Positions 1 through 5,393 are shown, counted from the first letter of the stretch. The stretch is 6,943 nucleotides of DNA from Candidatus Nitrosopumilus sp. (GCA_029863665.1 JAOTUX010000053.1:1-6943), one strand, 5' to 3'. Program-made: numbers and translations. Notes: generated by a model from the letters alone, not told the origin.

Positions 1-132
1 GCATATGACATTATTGCAGAGGTAGAATCTGAAACTGCTGAATCATTGCGCGAGACGATTACATGGAAGATTCGTAAAATGCCAGCAATTAGGGCTACAC
101 TCACCCTTATGGCAATAGAGGGACAGGAGTAA
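1..132 (+). CDS. Lrp/AsnC-type ligand-binding domain protein, C-terminal part
   Basis: The frame is open from base 1 and ends at TAA, giving the last 43 residues of a protein whose start lies outside the window. The segment AYDIIAEVES followed by SLRETITWKIRKM and then a short hydrophobic beta strand (ATLTLMAI) fits the end of the Lrp/AsnC dimerisation and effector-binding domain, an alpha-beta fold: a YD..A strand, a helix, and a final T.TL strand. Thaumarchaea carry many short copies of this domain without a DNA-binding half; whether this one has a helix-turn-helix cannot be seen. The family binds amino acids or similar small effectors and forms ring-like oligomers. The next gene begins 6 bases after the stop, so the two are probably co-transcribed. 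The family call is fairly sure; the ligand is unknown. Confidence 0.82.
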   Translation, partial: AYDIIAEVESETAESLRETITWKIRKMPAIRATLTLMAIEGQE

Positions 133-138
133 TAGATA

Positions 139-288
139 ATGTCAGTAGAGCAGACACAAATCAAGGATAAATATACAGACTGTGAAAAGTGCCATAACCC
201 ATTACCTCACTGTCATTGTATGTGCCCATATTGTGGAAAAAGAGATGCATGTGAATGTGCATTGTTTGATGCAGCTACTGGAGGGTGA
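139..288 (+). CDS. 49-residue eight-cysteine putative zinc-binding protein
   Basis: ATG to TGA, 49 codons. A GGAG at 126-129, nine bases ahead of the ATG, is an acceptable ribosome binding site. The protein has eight cysteines, at residues 15, 18, 25, 27, 29, 32, 38 and 40, with histidines at 19, 24 and 26. They are arranged as CEKC, then CHCMCPYC, then CEC. The CPYCGK segment is a typical zinc knuckle, and eight cysteines would suffice for two metal sites. There is no membrane segment or signal peptide, so it should be cytosolic. It follows the Lrp/AsnC-type gene by 6 bases, which suggests shared transcription and perhaps a partner role in regulation; that is inference. The family is not recognised. 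The gene is too short for many automatic callers, but the cysteine pattern makes chance unlikely. Confidence 0.75.
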   Translation: MSVEQTQIKDKYTDCEKCHNPLPHCHCMCPYCGKRDACECALFDAATGG

Positions 289-290
289 CA

Positions 291-347
291 ATGAAGCATG
301 TCATACATTTACCATTCAATGAGGAGTGGATACTAAAAATTGGTTGA
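291..347 (+). CDS. possible 18-residue mini-ORF
   Basis: A GGAGG at 280-284, six bases ahead of the ATG and overlapping the end of the preceding gene, is the best Shine-Dalgarno match in the window. The ORF encodes only MKHVIHLPFNEEWILKIG. No extension in other frames was found. It could be a real small peptide, the 5' stub of a lost gene, or chance. Confidence 0.25.
   Translation: MKHVIHLPFNEEWILKIG
335..339 (-). terminator. possible oligo-T terminator for the 374-2019 leftward operon
   Basis: Read leftward, transcripts leaving the zinc-finger gene meet a run of five T about 35 bases past its stop codon. Archaeal transcription commonly ends at short T runs without a hairpin. Five T is a weak signal. 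Confidence 0.25.
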
Positions 348-363
348 TTTTACTTGGTTGATT
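340..363 (+). repeat. direct repeat TTGGTTGATT, two copies
   Basis: The ten bases TTGGTTGATT occur at 340-349 and again at 354-363, in the gap between convergent genes. The 14-base period is slightly over one helical turn. They could be a duplicated binding site or a slippage product; no function can be assigned. Confidence 0.5.
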
Positions 364-373
364 ACTGAGGCAA

Positions 374-618
374 CTAATTCTTCCCGCGAAGAATAAAACC
401 AACTATGACTTGGAAAAAGTATCCTGTTCCACTACATTTCTTGCAAGGTGGAATCGGGTTGCTTGTATATGTCATGACAAATCCAATACATCCAACATGA
501 AGGACATGGTTCTTGATTGGATTTTGTTTTTTTTGTGATGACTAGTGACAGTTGAGATTATGGCTACAATAAGAACAATTCCTAAAACTGCTACAATTCC
601 AAGATTATATTCAAACAT
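374..618 (-). pseudogene. membrane-anchored DnaJ-type zinc-finger small protein, two frameshifts
   Basis: The ATG at 618 starts a frame with a strong N-terminal membrane segment (residues 6-23, LGIVAVLGIVLIVAII) followed by HHKK. The frame then runs into a non-protein-like tail. Skipping one base in the eight-T run at 527-534 reaches a frame with EPCPSC. Skipping one more near 491-498 reaches GCIGFVMTYT, then PPCKKCSGTGYFF, ending at TAG (374-376). Without those two bases the length is 243 nt, exactly 80 residues plus stop. The repaired protein has one membrane helix and two CxxC knuckles, the second being CxxCxGxG as in the DnaJ zinc finger. It follows the 8-TM gene by 18 bases and is probably the third gene of that operon. 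No Shine-Dalgarno is visible. Either it is a true pseudogene or both extra bases are homopolymer-type sequencing errors. Confidence 0.68.
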
Positions 619-636
619 ATTTTTTAGCCAATTTTA

Positions 637-1398
637 TCAAATAGATTTCTGGTGCCTGTACAGTGCATAAACCATAATCAATGGAGAGGCAATCCACAAG
701 ACATTAGAAAAATCACCAAAACTGTACACCCCTAAAGTCGACGCATAGTTATACAAGACATCGCCAATTGTTCCAATTGTAATTCCAATCAACAAGACAA
801 ACCAAGCAGTAAACAATGCCGTCTGTCTGAATAAGGTAAATGCTACAGTTGCAAGACCAAGAACAATTGATGATGCAGTTACAAATGAGAGATAATAGTA
901 AAAATCACCTGGATCCTCAAATGAAGAGCCCATGAGAACCGCTGAGTATCCCAAAAGTATGATTCCCGGAATGATCACAAGCATAATTTTTTGAAAATTT
1001 TCTAGTTTTTCAACAAAATATCTGACATTTATTATAATGTGTGCCATCGTAAACGGATATCCTGAAAATATGAGAACATCACCTACAGGCGTATATTCAA
1101 GAAAATGAAGCGAGTCCACATAATGAAAAAAGACAAGTTCGCCTGAAAATGTGACCAGATGCCCTAGACCTAATAGAAAATATGACTTGCCAAACACCTT
1201 TGAGTGATTATAGTTTTTTGAAATCAAAAAACATGATACTGAAACTGCAACAGGCGCTACTACTATTGCCACTCTTGTAAGCAAAGACAAGTCAAGAGAT
1301 GGATAAACTATACCTGCAAGATAAATTACTGTGATTGCAGCAAAAATTAACGCTGGAATTTTGTAAGAGTTTTTTAGTTCATTAGAAAAAGTCAGCAA
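637..1398 (-). CDS. 8-TM membrane protein resembling a stand-alone membrane sensor domain
   Basis: 253 residues with about eight hydrophobic helices: near 14-32, 41-60, 69-91, 103-124, 137-156, 166-190, 194-219 and 230-247. The stretch around residues 212-235 (GDVLYNYAS..GVYSFGDFSNVLW) matches a pattern I know from the multi-helix N-terminal sensor regions of bacterial GGDEF/EAL and kinase proteins (aDviYay...GtY..Gd..d.lW). Here no output domain is attached. The start is TTG at 1398: no ATG occurs before residue 118, and a GAGG lies seven bases upstream of the TTG. It lies 9 bases after the regulator's stop, in the same reading frame, so the two are co-transcribed and may be functionally linked, with the membrane part sensing and the regulator acting on DNA. 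Resemblance to sensor domains is moderate; the signal is unknown. Confidence 0.8.
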   Translation of the reverse strand: MLTFSNELKNSYKIPALIFAAITVIYLAGIVYPSLDLSLLTRVAIVVAPVAVSVSCFLISKNYNHSKVFGKSYFLLGLGHLVTFSGELVFFHYVDSLHFLEYTPVGDVLIFSGYPFTMAHIIINVRYFVEKLENFQKIMLVIIPGIILLGYSAVLMGSSFEDPGDFYYYLSFVTASSIVLGLATVAFTLFRQTALFTAWFVLLIGITIGTIGDVLYNYASTLGVYSFGDFSNVLWIASPLIMVYALYRHQKSI

Positions 1399-1405
1399 AC
1401 CCTTC

Positions 1406-1409
1406 CCTC
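1406..1409 (-). promoter_or_regulatory. Shine-Dalgarno GAGG deciding a TTG start
   Basis: GAGG overlaps the regulator's TGA stop and sits seven bases before TTG (1398-1396). It supports translational coupling and the TTG start of the membrane protein, since no ATG or GTG is available in the first part of that frame. Confidence 0.5.
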
Positions 1410-2019
1410 ACAATGAATAGATTGAATTGTATGCAAAGCTGTCTTTGAGAAATCTTGAATTGACATTGGCATTAATTGATATGTTTTCATCTTGAATCTC
1501 AAAGACGGTCTTGTTAAATGTGGTAGAATATTCGTTTACTTTTCTGCCATCACTGGCATTGGTAAATCCGACCATGGTCAGTAATCCGTCTCCGATTAAT
1601 TCCTTTATTCTGTTGTAGGTGGAGGCCTTTGGTAGTTTTGATTTTGCAATGGCTTCAGGAATAGATTTTGATTCATATAGTAGCAAATCCAAGATTGTTT
1701 TTTTTGCAGGATCACCATAAGCCTCAAAGACAGTTTTTGCAACCCCGGGATCTTTTATCGTGATAATTGACTCATTCTTTGTGCTTTGTTCAACTGAAAG
1801 TATCTTTTTGAAGATTTTGGATTCAATGTTTGATGTATGTTTTCCAAAAAATTTGCGCAGCACTAGGTCCAGTTTTGAAAAATCACTGACTGCTTCTAAA
1901 ACAGAAATGCCATACACGTCATACACTTCTTTTTCAATTTTCTTGTATGTGGTTTTGCCTAGATCTTCTTCAAGCATAGATCTTACTCCTTTGGCAACAA
2001 TCCTATCCAAAGCGTTCAT
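1408..2019 (-). CDS. winged-helix transcriptional regulator with thaumarchaeal N-terminal domain
   Basis: 203 residues from an ATG at 2019 to TGA. Residues 1-75 (ALDRIVAKGVRSMLEEDLG..., VYGISVLEAVSDF, LRKFFG) look like the small helical domain often found at the N-terminus of thaumarchaeal regulators, which I recall as DUF3227/NitrOD5; that name is from memory. Residues 95-168 form an ArsR-like winged helix: AKTVFEAYGDPAKKTIL, helix-turn-helix around 118-147 with the recognition helix near KASTYNRIKELIGDGLL, then a wing with two strands (TMVGFTNASDGRK, NEYSTTF). The rest is a short polar tail. It is cytosolic and presumably binds DNA as a dimer. A TATA box about 27 bases upstream implies a leaderless mRNA. 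It is first in a leftward operon ahead of the 8-TM protein and the zinc-finger gene, and divergent from the exported protein at 2127, a possible target. Confidence 0.85.
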   Translation of the reverse strand: MNALDRIVAKGVRSMLEEDLGKTTYKKIEKEVYDVYGISVLEAVSDFSKLDLVLRKFFGKHTSNIESKIFKKILSVEQSTKNESIITIKDPGVAKTVFEAYGDPAKKTILDLLLYESKSIPEAIAKSKLPKASTYNRIKELIGDGLLTMVGFTNASDGRKVNEYSTTFNKTVFEIQDENISINANVNSRFLKDSFAYNSIYSL

Positions 2020-2040
2020 TCAATTCTGTAACATAGTCAT

Positions 2041-2051
2041 AAAATATAAAA
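2041..2051 (-). promoter_or_regulatory. TATA box of the leftward regulator operon
   Basis: Read leftward, TTTTATATTTT is centred about 27 bases before the ATG at 2019. That is the distance expected between an archaeal box A and a transcription start at or next to the start codon, so the mRNA should be leaderless. Confidence 0.6.
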
Positions 2052-2093
2052 TATGCTTTTATTAGAATTAGTTCATTATTTCCATATTTTAAG

Positions 2094-2107
2094 AAATAAT
2101 AAATAAT
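2094..2107 (+). promoter_or_regulatory. TATA-like box of the rightward exported-protein gene
   Basis: AAATAATAAATAAT is centred about 27 bases before the ATG at 2127, again fitting a leaderless transcript. No Shine-Dalgarno precedes the ATG. The surrounding sequence is so AT-rich that the exact box is uncertain. Confidence 0.45.
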
Positions 2108-2126
2108 ACTAAATGTATCGTATACT

Positions 2127-2381
2127 ATGAATAGAAAATCAGCCTGGATCGTAGGAGTTGCAGTCATATTTGCAATAAGTATGATTGCAGCATCTAGTTC
2201 ATTTACTGAAGTATCTGGAGAGCCTACACAAAAGCCATCAGCCCCAAGATATTCAGAGACTTGCGCCCATGGACATAACGGATTTGACTGTAAACCATCT
2301 CAATACAGAATGGACATTTCAGAATTGCAACAAAGAACTGTGGAATTGGAGAATCGTATTTCTCAGCTAGAAAGACGTTAA
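2127..2381 (+). CDS. small exported or membrane-anchored protein with C-terminal coiled coil
   Basis: 84 residues. The N-terminus MNRKS followed by a hydrophobic helix at 7-23 (WIVGVAVIFAISMIAAS) is a signal peptide or membrane anchor. The middle is Pro/Ser-rich and contains two cysteines at 46 and 55 with histidines between (CAHGHNGFDC), which could form a disulfide or bind metal. Residues 63-84 (ISELQQRTVELENRISQLERR) have heptad spacing of I/L/V and form a short coiled coil, suggesting oligomerisation outside the membrane. Small proteins of this build are common in thaumarchaea, but I do not recognise a named family. The gene is divergent from the regulator at 2019, with a 107-bp gap holding both promoters, so it may be controlled by it. 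It is one of the few undamaged genes here. Confidence 0.72.
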   Translation: MNRKSAWIVGVAVIFAISMIAASSSFTEVSGEPTQKPSAPRYSETCAHGHNGFDCKPSQYRMDISELQQRTVELENRISQLERR

Positions 2382-2393
2382 ATCCAACAATAC

Positions 2394-2400
2394 TTTTTTT
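2394..2400 (+). terminator. oligo-T terminator after the 84-residue protein
   Basis: Seven T in a row begin 13 bases after the stop codon, and a second run of five T follows at 2413-2417. Such runs are the usual archaeal termination signal. No hairpin precedes them. The site overlaps the 3' end of the convergent, damaged small gene. Confidence 0.5.
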
Positions 2401-2438
2401 AATAATTCAATCTTTTTACTCTTGCAGTCTAAAATATG

Positions 2439-2489
2439 ATCAAACCTTGACAGGTTTGGACTGTATGTATGAATTCCAATAGGTTTGAT
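2439..2489. repeat. inverted repeat CAAACCT-TGAC-AGGTTTG with third arm
   Basis: CAAACCT at 2441-2447 and AGGTTTG at 2452-2458 form a perfect seven-base hairpin with a TGAC loop. A further AGGTTTGAT at 2481-2489 is also complementary to ATCAAACCT at 2439-2447, allowing an alternative fold. The site lies between convergent genes, inside the damaged small gene, so it may help termination or be incidental. Confidence 0.4.
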
Positions 2490-2555
2490 TGTGTGGATTT
2501 TTTCGGGTTTGAACTCGTGTTCACATTCTAGTAATTCTTACCGTAATGGAATCAT

Positions 2556-3254
2556 TTACTCCTCATCTTTACATTGAAGTGACATTTGAGTACCAATGAT
2601 TTGTACATCAGTACATGTTGTTTCAATGTTACCCACAAATACTCCTTTGACCCCATCACGTGAAATATCTAGTTTATAATGAATATTGCAAGAATCATCA
2701 GGAATTATTGTTGCATAATGATACACAGGATCTCCTTCCACAGTACTACTGCTCTGCTTGATAGATGCAGATTCACATTTTTCAAATGCATTTACAAAAC
2801 AATCTCCATCGGGGTTACCCAAACTATCATTACAAGTTGTTTCTGTTTTTTCATATTCTTTGCCATCTTGGGAAAACTCACATACAGAGACACAAATGGC
2901 CAAACAGCCACTTGGTAAAATTGTATTCCAAGGATTATAATCTACTTCTCCACTACATGGAACACATGCAGGTGTGCCTCCAAGATCCGTACATTGCTGT
3001 TCATGGCTAATCGATTCATTGCTATTGAATACACATGTGCCATCAATTAAATCCTATGTTCCGTTTAGCGCATCACATTTGTTACTAAAATCACAAGTGT
3101 CATGAATCCAATCCCATTTTCCATTTAACACATCACATATTACGTTTGTTTCATATTTGTCAAGATGAAAAATAAGAAAGACTTGTGGAAAAACAAAAGA
3201 GATTGGCACAGATGCGATAATTGCAATAATTATTATTTTATAGCTAGTTTTCAT
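2556..3254 (-). pseudogene. exported Cys-rich protein split by an in-frame TAG (operon gene 3)
   Basis: The ATG at 3254, seven bases after GAGG, opens a frame with a signal peptide (YKIIIIAIIASVPISFVFP). It then holds two tandem motifs of identical spacing: C40-DVLNGKWDWIHDT-C54 and C60-DALNGT-stop-DLIDGT-C74. The TAG (3054-3056, codon 67) stands exactly where the first motif has Trp47, so TGG to TAG is the likely change. The same frame continues through a Cys-rich section (CTDLGGTPACVPC, CLAICVSVCEF) to a C-terminal domain of beta-strand character ending KDEE, for 232 codons in all. The part after the stop has no signal peptide, and its only early start is a TTG (2903) without a ribosome site, so it is not a separate gene. 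It begins one base after the stop of operon gene 2. It would act outside the cell; the function is unknown. Confidence 0.78.
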
Positions 3255-3255
3255 T

Positions 3256-3571
3256 TTAGTTCCTCACTATGAGAATCAAATACAGTATTCCAACAAAAGC
3301 AAAAAAGATTCCAACTCCAGATAAAATAGTAAAAACTATTCGAAGTCTATGAGTATTTGTTTTCATCCAAATCAGTATCGGTACAACACCAATCATCACA
3401 AATGTTGCAACAAATGCAGGCATTGCATAAGCATCTATGTTTGTAGGACATAACTCATAGTAATTATCACCGTGTATCAGTATAGCATCTCATATAATTT
3501 GTAGTTCCCCAAGCAAACACAAGAATTGAAATGCTCAAAATAACAAGTAAAAACAAGAGTCTGCTGTTCAT
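3256..3571 (-). pseudogene. three-TM small membrane protein with one frameshift (operon gene 2)
   Basis: An ATG at 3571, with GGAG about nine bases upstream, starts MNSRLLFLLVILSISILVFAW, a membrane helix or signal anchor. That frame stops after 34 codons. A frame one base over carries the continuation: HGDNYYELCPTNIDAYAMP, then two more hydrophobic helices (AFVATFVMIGVVPILIW, and ILSGVGIFFAFVGILYLILIV), ending RN-TAA at 3256. The total is 316 bases, that is 105 codons plus one extra base, and the shift must lie near 3485-3498. The repaired product is about 104 residues with three helices and a loop with one cysteine. The stop is one base from the next gene's ATG and the preceding gene ends 28 bases away, so all are one operon. 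Family not recognised. Either a real frameshift or a base-call error. Confidence 0.68.
3262..3265 (-). promoter_or_regulatory. Shine-Dalgarno GAGG inside the end of operon gene 2
   Basis: GAGG sits seven bases before the ATG at 3254 and within the last codons of the upstream gene. It supports translational coupling and confirms that the ATG at 3254, not the later TTG, is the intended start of the Cys-rich exported protein. Confidence 0.5.
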
Positions 3572-3599
3572 TTTCTAATTCTCCAGACTATGGCTTGCA

Positions 3600-4508
3600 T
3601 TAACTAGTTATGTAAAATTTCCAAGAATCACATACATGACTCGATGATTTTTTCTCAATCAAACACTGGTTGTCATAGTACTGACCCCCTTTTATTTCAC
3701 AATAGGCTTTTGGTACATTATCAAGGTCTACAGAATTTTCTGACAAGTATTTTTTCCCAACAGGCATAGGAATCTCAGTTACATCGTATTTGTGATTATT
3801 TCCCAAAAATGCCAACTCAACATAGACAAAACCATTTTCTTCTGGATTCAAGTCTGAGATGATTATCTGCCTGCTTGTCTTGTCAGAATCTACAAAAGGA
3901 AACAAGATATTTTGTCTCTGGAATTGTTCCATATGCATGCCAACAGCATTTTTTAACTCAAGTTCATCAGGCAATTCAAAGATCAGTATTGTGTTCTCAT
4001 CTCCCTTGTATGAAATATCTATGGGCCAAGTGTGTCTGTCAGACGGATCCTGCAATAGGTTTACTACCATCATAGTCAATGCAGAACCATTTATCATCTG
4101 ATATTTTATCTCATACTCTGATTTTTCATCTTGCCACAAGACTGTCCCCACATCAGGACGTGGTTGTTCATTGGAATAAAATACTGAAGGATCATAGATT
4201 AGGCGTTTGTCCAAGTCTGGATTTCATCTTCCAATTATTTGGAATTCATCCATGTTAAATAATGTAAAGTAGTTTCTATTTCGTTTCTCAATATCTATGA
4301 TGGTGAAGATATCCATGCATACTGGCTTGTTGTCGTATTTGAAGCGTAACACAAGATTTTCTTTGCAAACAATATTTGTTGGATGTGTGTTTTTTATTTG
4401 TTTTAGTGGTGGTTCAACTTCTTGAGACATGGCAGTTAGGGGAAGAGACAAAACTGTCACAAACATCATTCCAACTACGACAAATGGTAAAATCACAAAA
4501 TACTTCAT
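3600..4508 (-). pseudogene. exported protein with PLKQIK/CKE motif, split by an in-frame TGA (operon gene 1)
   Basis: The ATG at 4508 begins with a signal peptide (MKYFVILPFVVVGMMFVTVL...), then PPLKQIKN at 33-40 and VCKENLVLRFKYDNKPVC at 47-64. This is the PLKQ..K...CKE.L.L.....P.C motif I know from many thaumarchaeal exported proteins. A TGA at 4224-4226 (codon 95) interrupts the frame, which then stays open for 207 more codons with a beta-rich section and a C-terminal CEIKGGQYYDNQC motif, close to the Cys motif of operon gene 3. The second half has no signal peptide, and its first start is a TTG (4214) without a ribosome site at the right distance. I therefore read one 302-codon gene with a nonsense lesion. 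Two separate genes remain possible. First gene of a four-gene leftward operon; role unknown, surface-exposed or secreted. Confidence 0.7.
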
Positions 4509-4535
4509 AATATGACTAACAGAATAATACGAAGT

Positions 4536-4543
4536 TCATAAAG
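4536..4543 (-). promoter_or_regulatory. possible TATA box of the four-gene leftward operon
   Basis: Read leftward, CTTTATGA is centred about 31 bases before the ATG at 4508, predicting a transcript with a leader of only a few bases. It is a modest match to the archaeal box A consensus. Confidence 0.4.
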
Positions 4544-4560
4544 TGTTCTAATCTTTTGTA

Positions 4561-4610
4561 AATAGATGGTGTGAGGTATGGTCTGGGAATTAGCCTCCAA
4601 CCTATCTATT
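4561..4610. ncRNA. 50-nt stem-loop, possible structured RNA or operator
   Basis: AATAGATGGT (4561-4570) pairs with ACC-ATCTATT (4600-4610) over ten pairs with one bulged base at 4603. After a small internal loop, GAGG (4573-4576) pairs with CCTC (4594-4597). It lies about 50 bases upstream of the operon start at 4508, outside the predicted transcript on that strand. It may be an independent small RNA, a protein-binding site, or chance in AT-rich DNA. Confidence 0.3.
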
Positions 4611-4693
4611 GTGATTTGAAATACTCACATTACAATAAAAGCAACACGAATGAATCGTTCATACAAATTCTCAGCGTTTGATAAATACTATTT

Positions 4694-4783
4694 TGTAAAA
4701 TCATATTACAATTGGAACTCTCACCAAATACCTAATCGGGGTTGGTCTTAAGATCCGATTCTATGTTTTTGTTATTGAATTTT
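4694..4783. repeat. diverged intergenic repeat, copy A
   Basis: It shares with copy B (5194-5285) the identical blocks AACTCTCACCAAATA (4716-4730) and TTGGTCTTAAG (4742-4752), plus weaker similarity on both sides; the spacing between blocks differs by two bases. Small indels that are not multiples of three argue against a shared coding function. Confidence 0.55.
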
Positions 4784-5136
4784 GGAAGCCGGACTGATTG
4801 TCTAATCCTTGGAGTAGGATATCTTGGTCAATAGCCAATCAGATCATATGGAAAATTTACCGTCTAGGTCTAAATGAAATTCCAGCTTCCACCATTGTGA
4901 TGTTTTTTAACCTAATAAAATTATGGTGCAATACCAATGATGAAAATAATTACAATTTCATTATTGAAAATATATTGATAATTTATAATCAATTATAATA
5001 CAATTGTAAAATTTTCAACTTTTGATCCTAGTATCAGACATGGTAATTTTGATCATGTGTTTATACGATTTTCACATAACATAATACGGATAATAGCCAA
5101 CTAGAAAGAAAATGATTTGAGCAATCAGGTCAATGT

Positions 5137-5171
5137 ATGGTCTTCGGATCGTTCTATGTCTGGAAGACTGT
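5137..5171. repeat. hairpin GTCTTC / GAAGAC
   Basis: GTCTTC (5140-5145) and GAAGAC (5163-5168) form a perfect six-base stem, extended outward by two wobble pairs and one A-T pair, around a 17-base loop. It lies shortly before repeat copy B. No T run follows in either direction. Confidence 0.25.
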
Positions 5172-5193
5172 TATCTATTTCCTCATACATGTT

Positions 5194-5285
5194 GGAAAAT
5201 ATAATGCAGTTGAAACTCTCACCAAATAACCTCATTAGGTTTTGGTCTTAAGTTTCAATTAATCTTTGTTTATTCAATATTTTCT
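5194..5285. repeat. diverged intergenic repeat, copy B
   Basis: Second copy, in the same orientation as copy A and about 500 bases away: AACTCTCACCAAATA at 5214-5228 and TTGGTCTTAAG at 5242-5252, with matching AT-rich flanks. The pair could be an old duplication of a leader or promoter region, ends of a vanished mobile element, or members of a dispersed family. Confidence 0.55.
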
Positions 5286-5393
5286 CAGTACCATGAATAA
5301 TGATAATCAATATACAATCATGTGGAAGAGGACCCGCTTTCATTATACCATTACACAATATATTTCCTAGTTGGTATCCGTCACTAAACTAAT

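Larger units (their letters stand above)
2367..2555 (-). pseudogene. 62-codon small gene with in-frame TAA at codon 6 (operon gene 4)
   Basis: An ATG at 2555 directly follows the TAA stop of the preceding gene (TAAATG), with GAGGAG three bases ahead. After five codons (MIPLR) there is an in-frame TAA at 2538-2540. The same frame then stays open for 56 codons to TAG and reads like protein: ELLECEHEFKPEKIHTI, IGIHTYSPNLSRFDHIL, DCKSKKIELLKK. That part has no ATG of its own. The simplest reading is a 62-residue cytosolic protein, basic and rich in Lys and His, broken near its start by one nonsense change. I do not recognise the family. Its last 15 bases overlap the end of the rightward 84-residue gene. 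Alternatively the open frame is chance. Confidence 0.48.
4509..5393. other. 885-bp gap without a convincing gene
   Basis: No frame on either strand has both a credible start and protein-like composition. The longest open frame (4798-4998, rightward) starts at TTG without a ribosome site, is very AT-rich and resembles nothing I know. What the gap holds is a diverged ~90-bp repeat pair, two hairpins, and a small AT palindrome (TTATAAT-CA-ATTATAA, 4983-4998). It may be the remains of lost genes. Confidence 0.5.

Noticed and set aside
340..363. Direct repeats as a start of a CRISPR array
   Set aside because: Only two ten-base copies with a four-base spacer; far too short for CRISPR repeats and spacers, and no cas genes.
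1760..2065. Rightward open frame antisense to the regulator
   Set aside because: It lies opposite a well-supported gene with clear domains; its own protein has no recognisable features.
2500..2520. GGGTTTGAACTC resembling a tRNA T-arm
   Set aside because: No matching acceptor stem, anticodon arm or D-arm can be built around it. No tRNA was found anywhere in the window.
2367..4508. Stop-codon reassignment, selenocysteine or pyrrolysine read-through to explain the interrupted genes
   Set aside because: TGA, TAG and TAA are all involved, frameshifts occur as well, and intact genes nearby use the same stops normally. One special decoding rule cannot explain this.
4740..4830. ILGVGYLGQ in a rightward frame as a Rossmann nucleotide-binding motif
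   Set aside because: The frame is interrupted by a stop on either side within a few dozen codons and overlaps repeat copy A; the match is short enough to be chance.
4798..4998. Rightward 66-codon open frame starting at TTG
   Set aside because: No ribosome site or TATA box at a useful distance, strongly AT-driven composition with a hydrophobic Asn/Ile-rich tail, and overlap with a noncoding repeat region. Not convincing as a gene.
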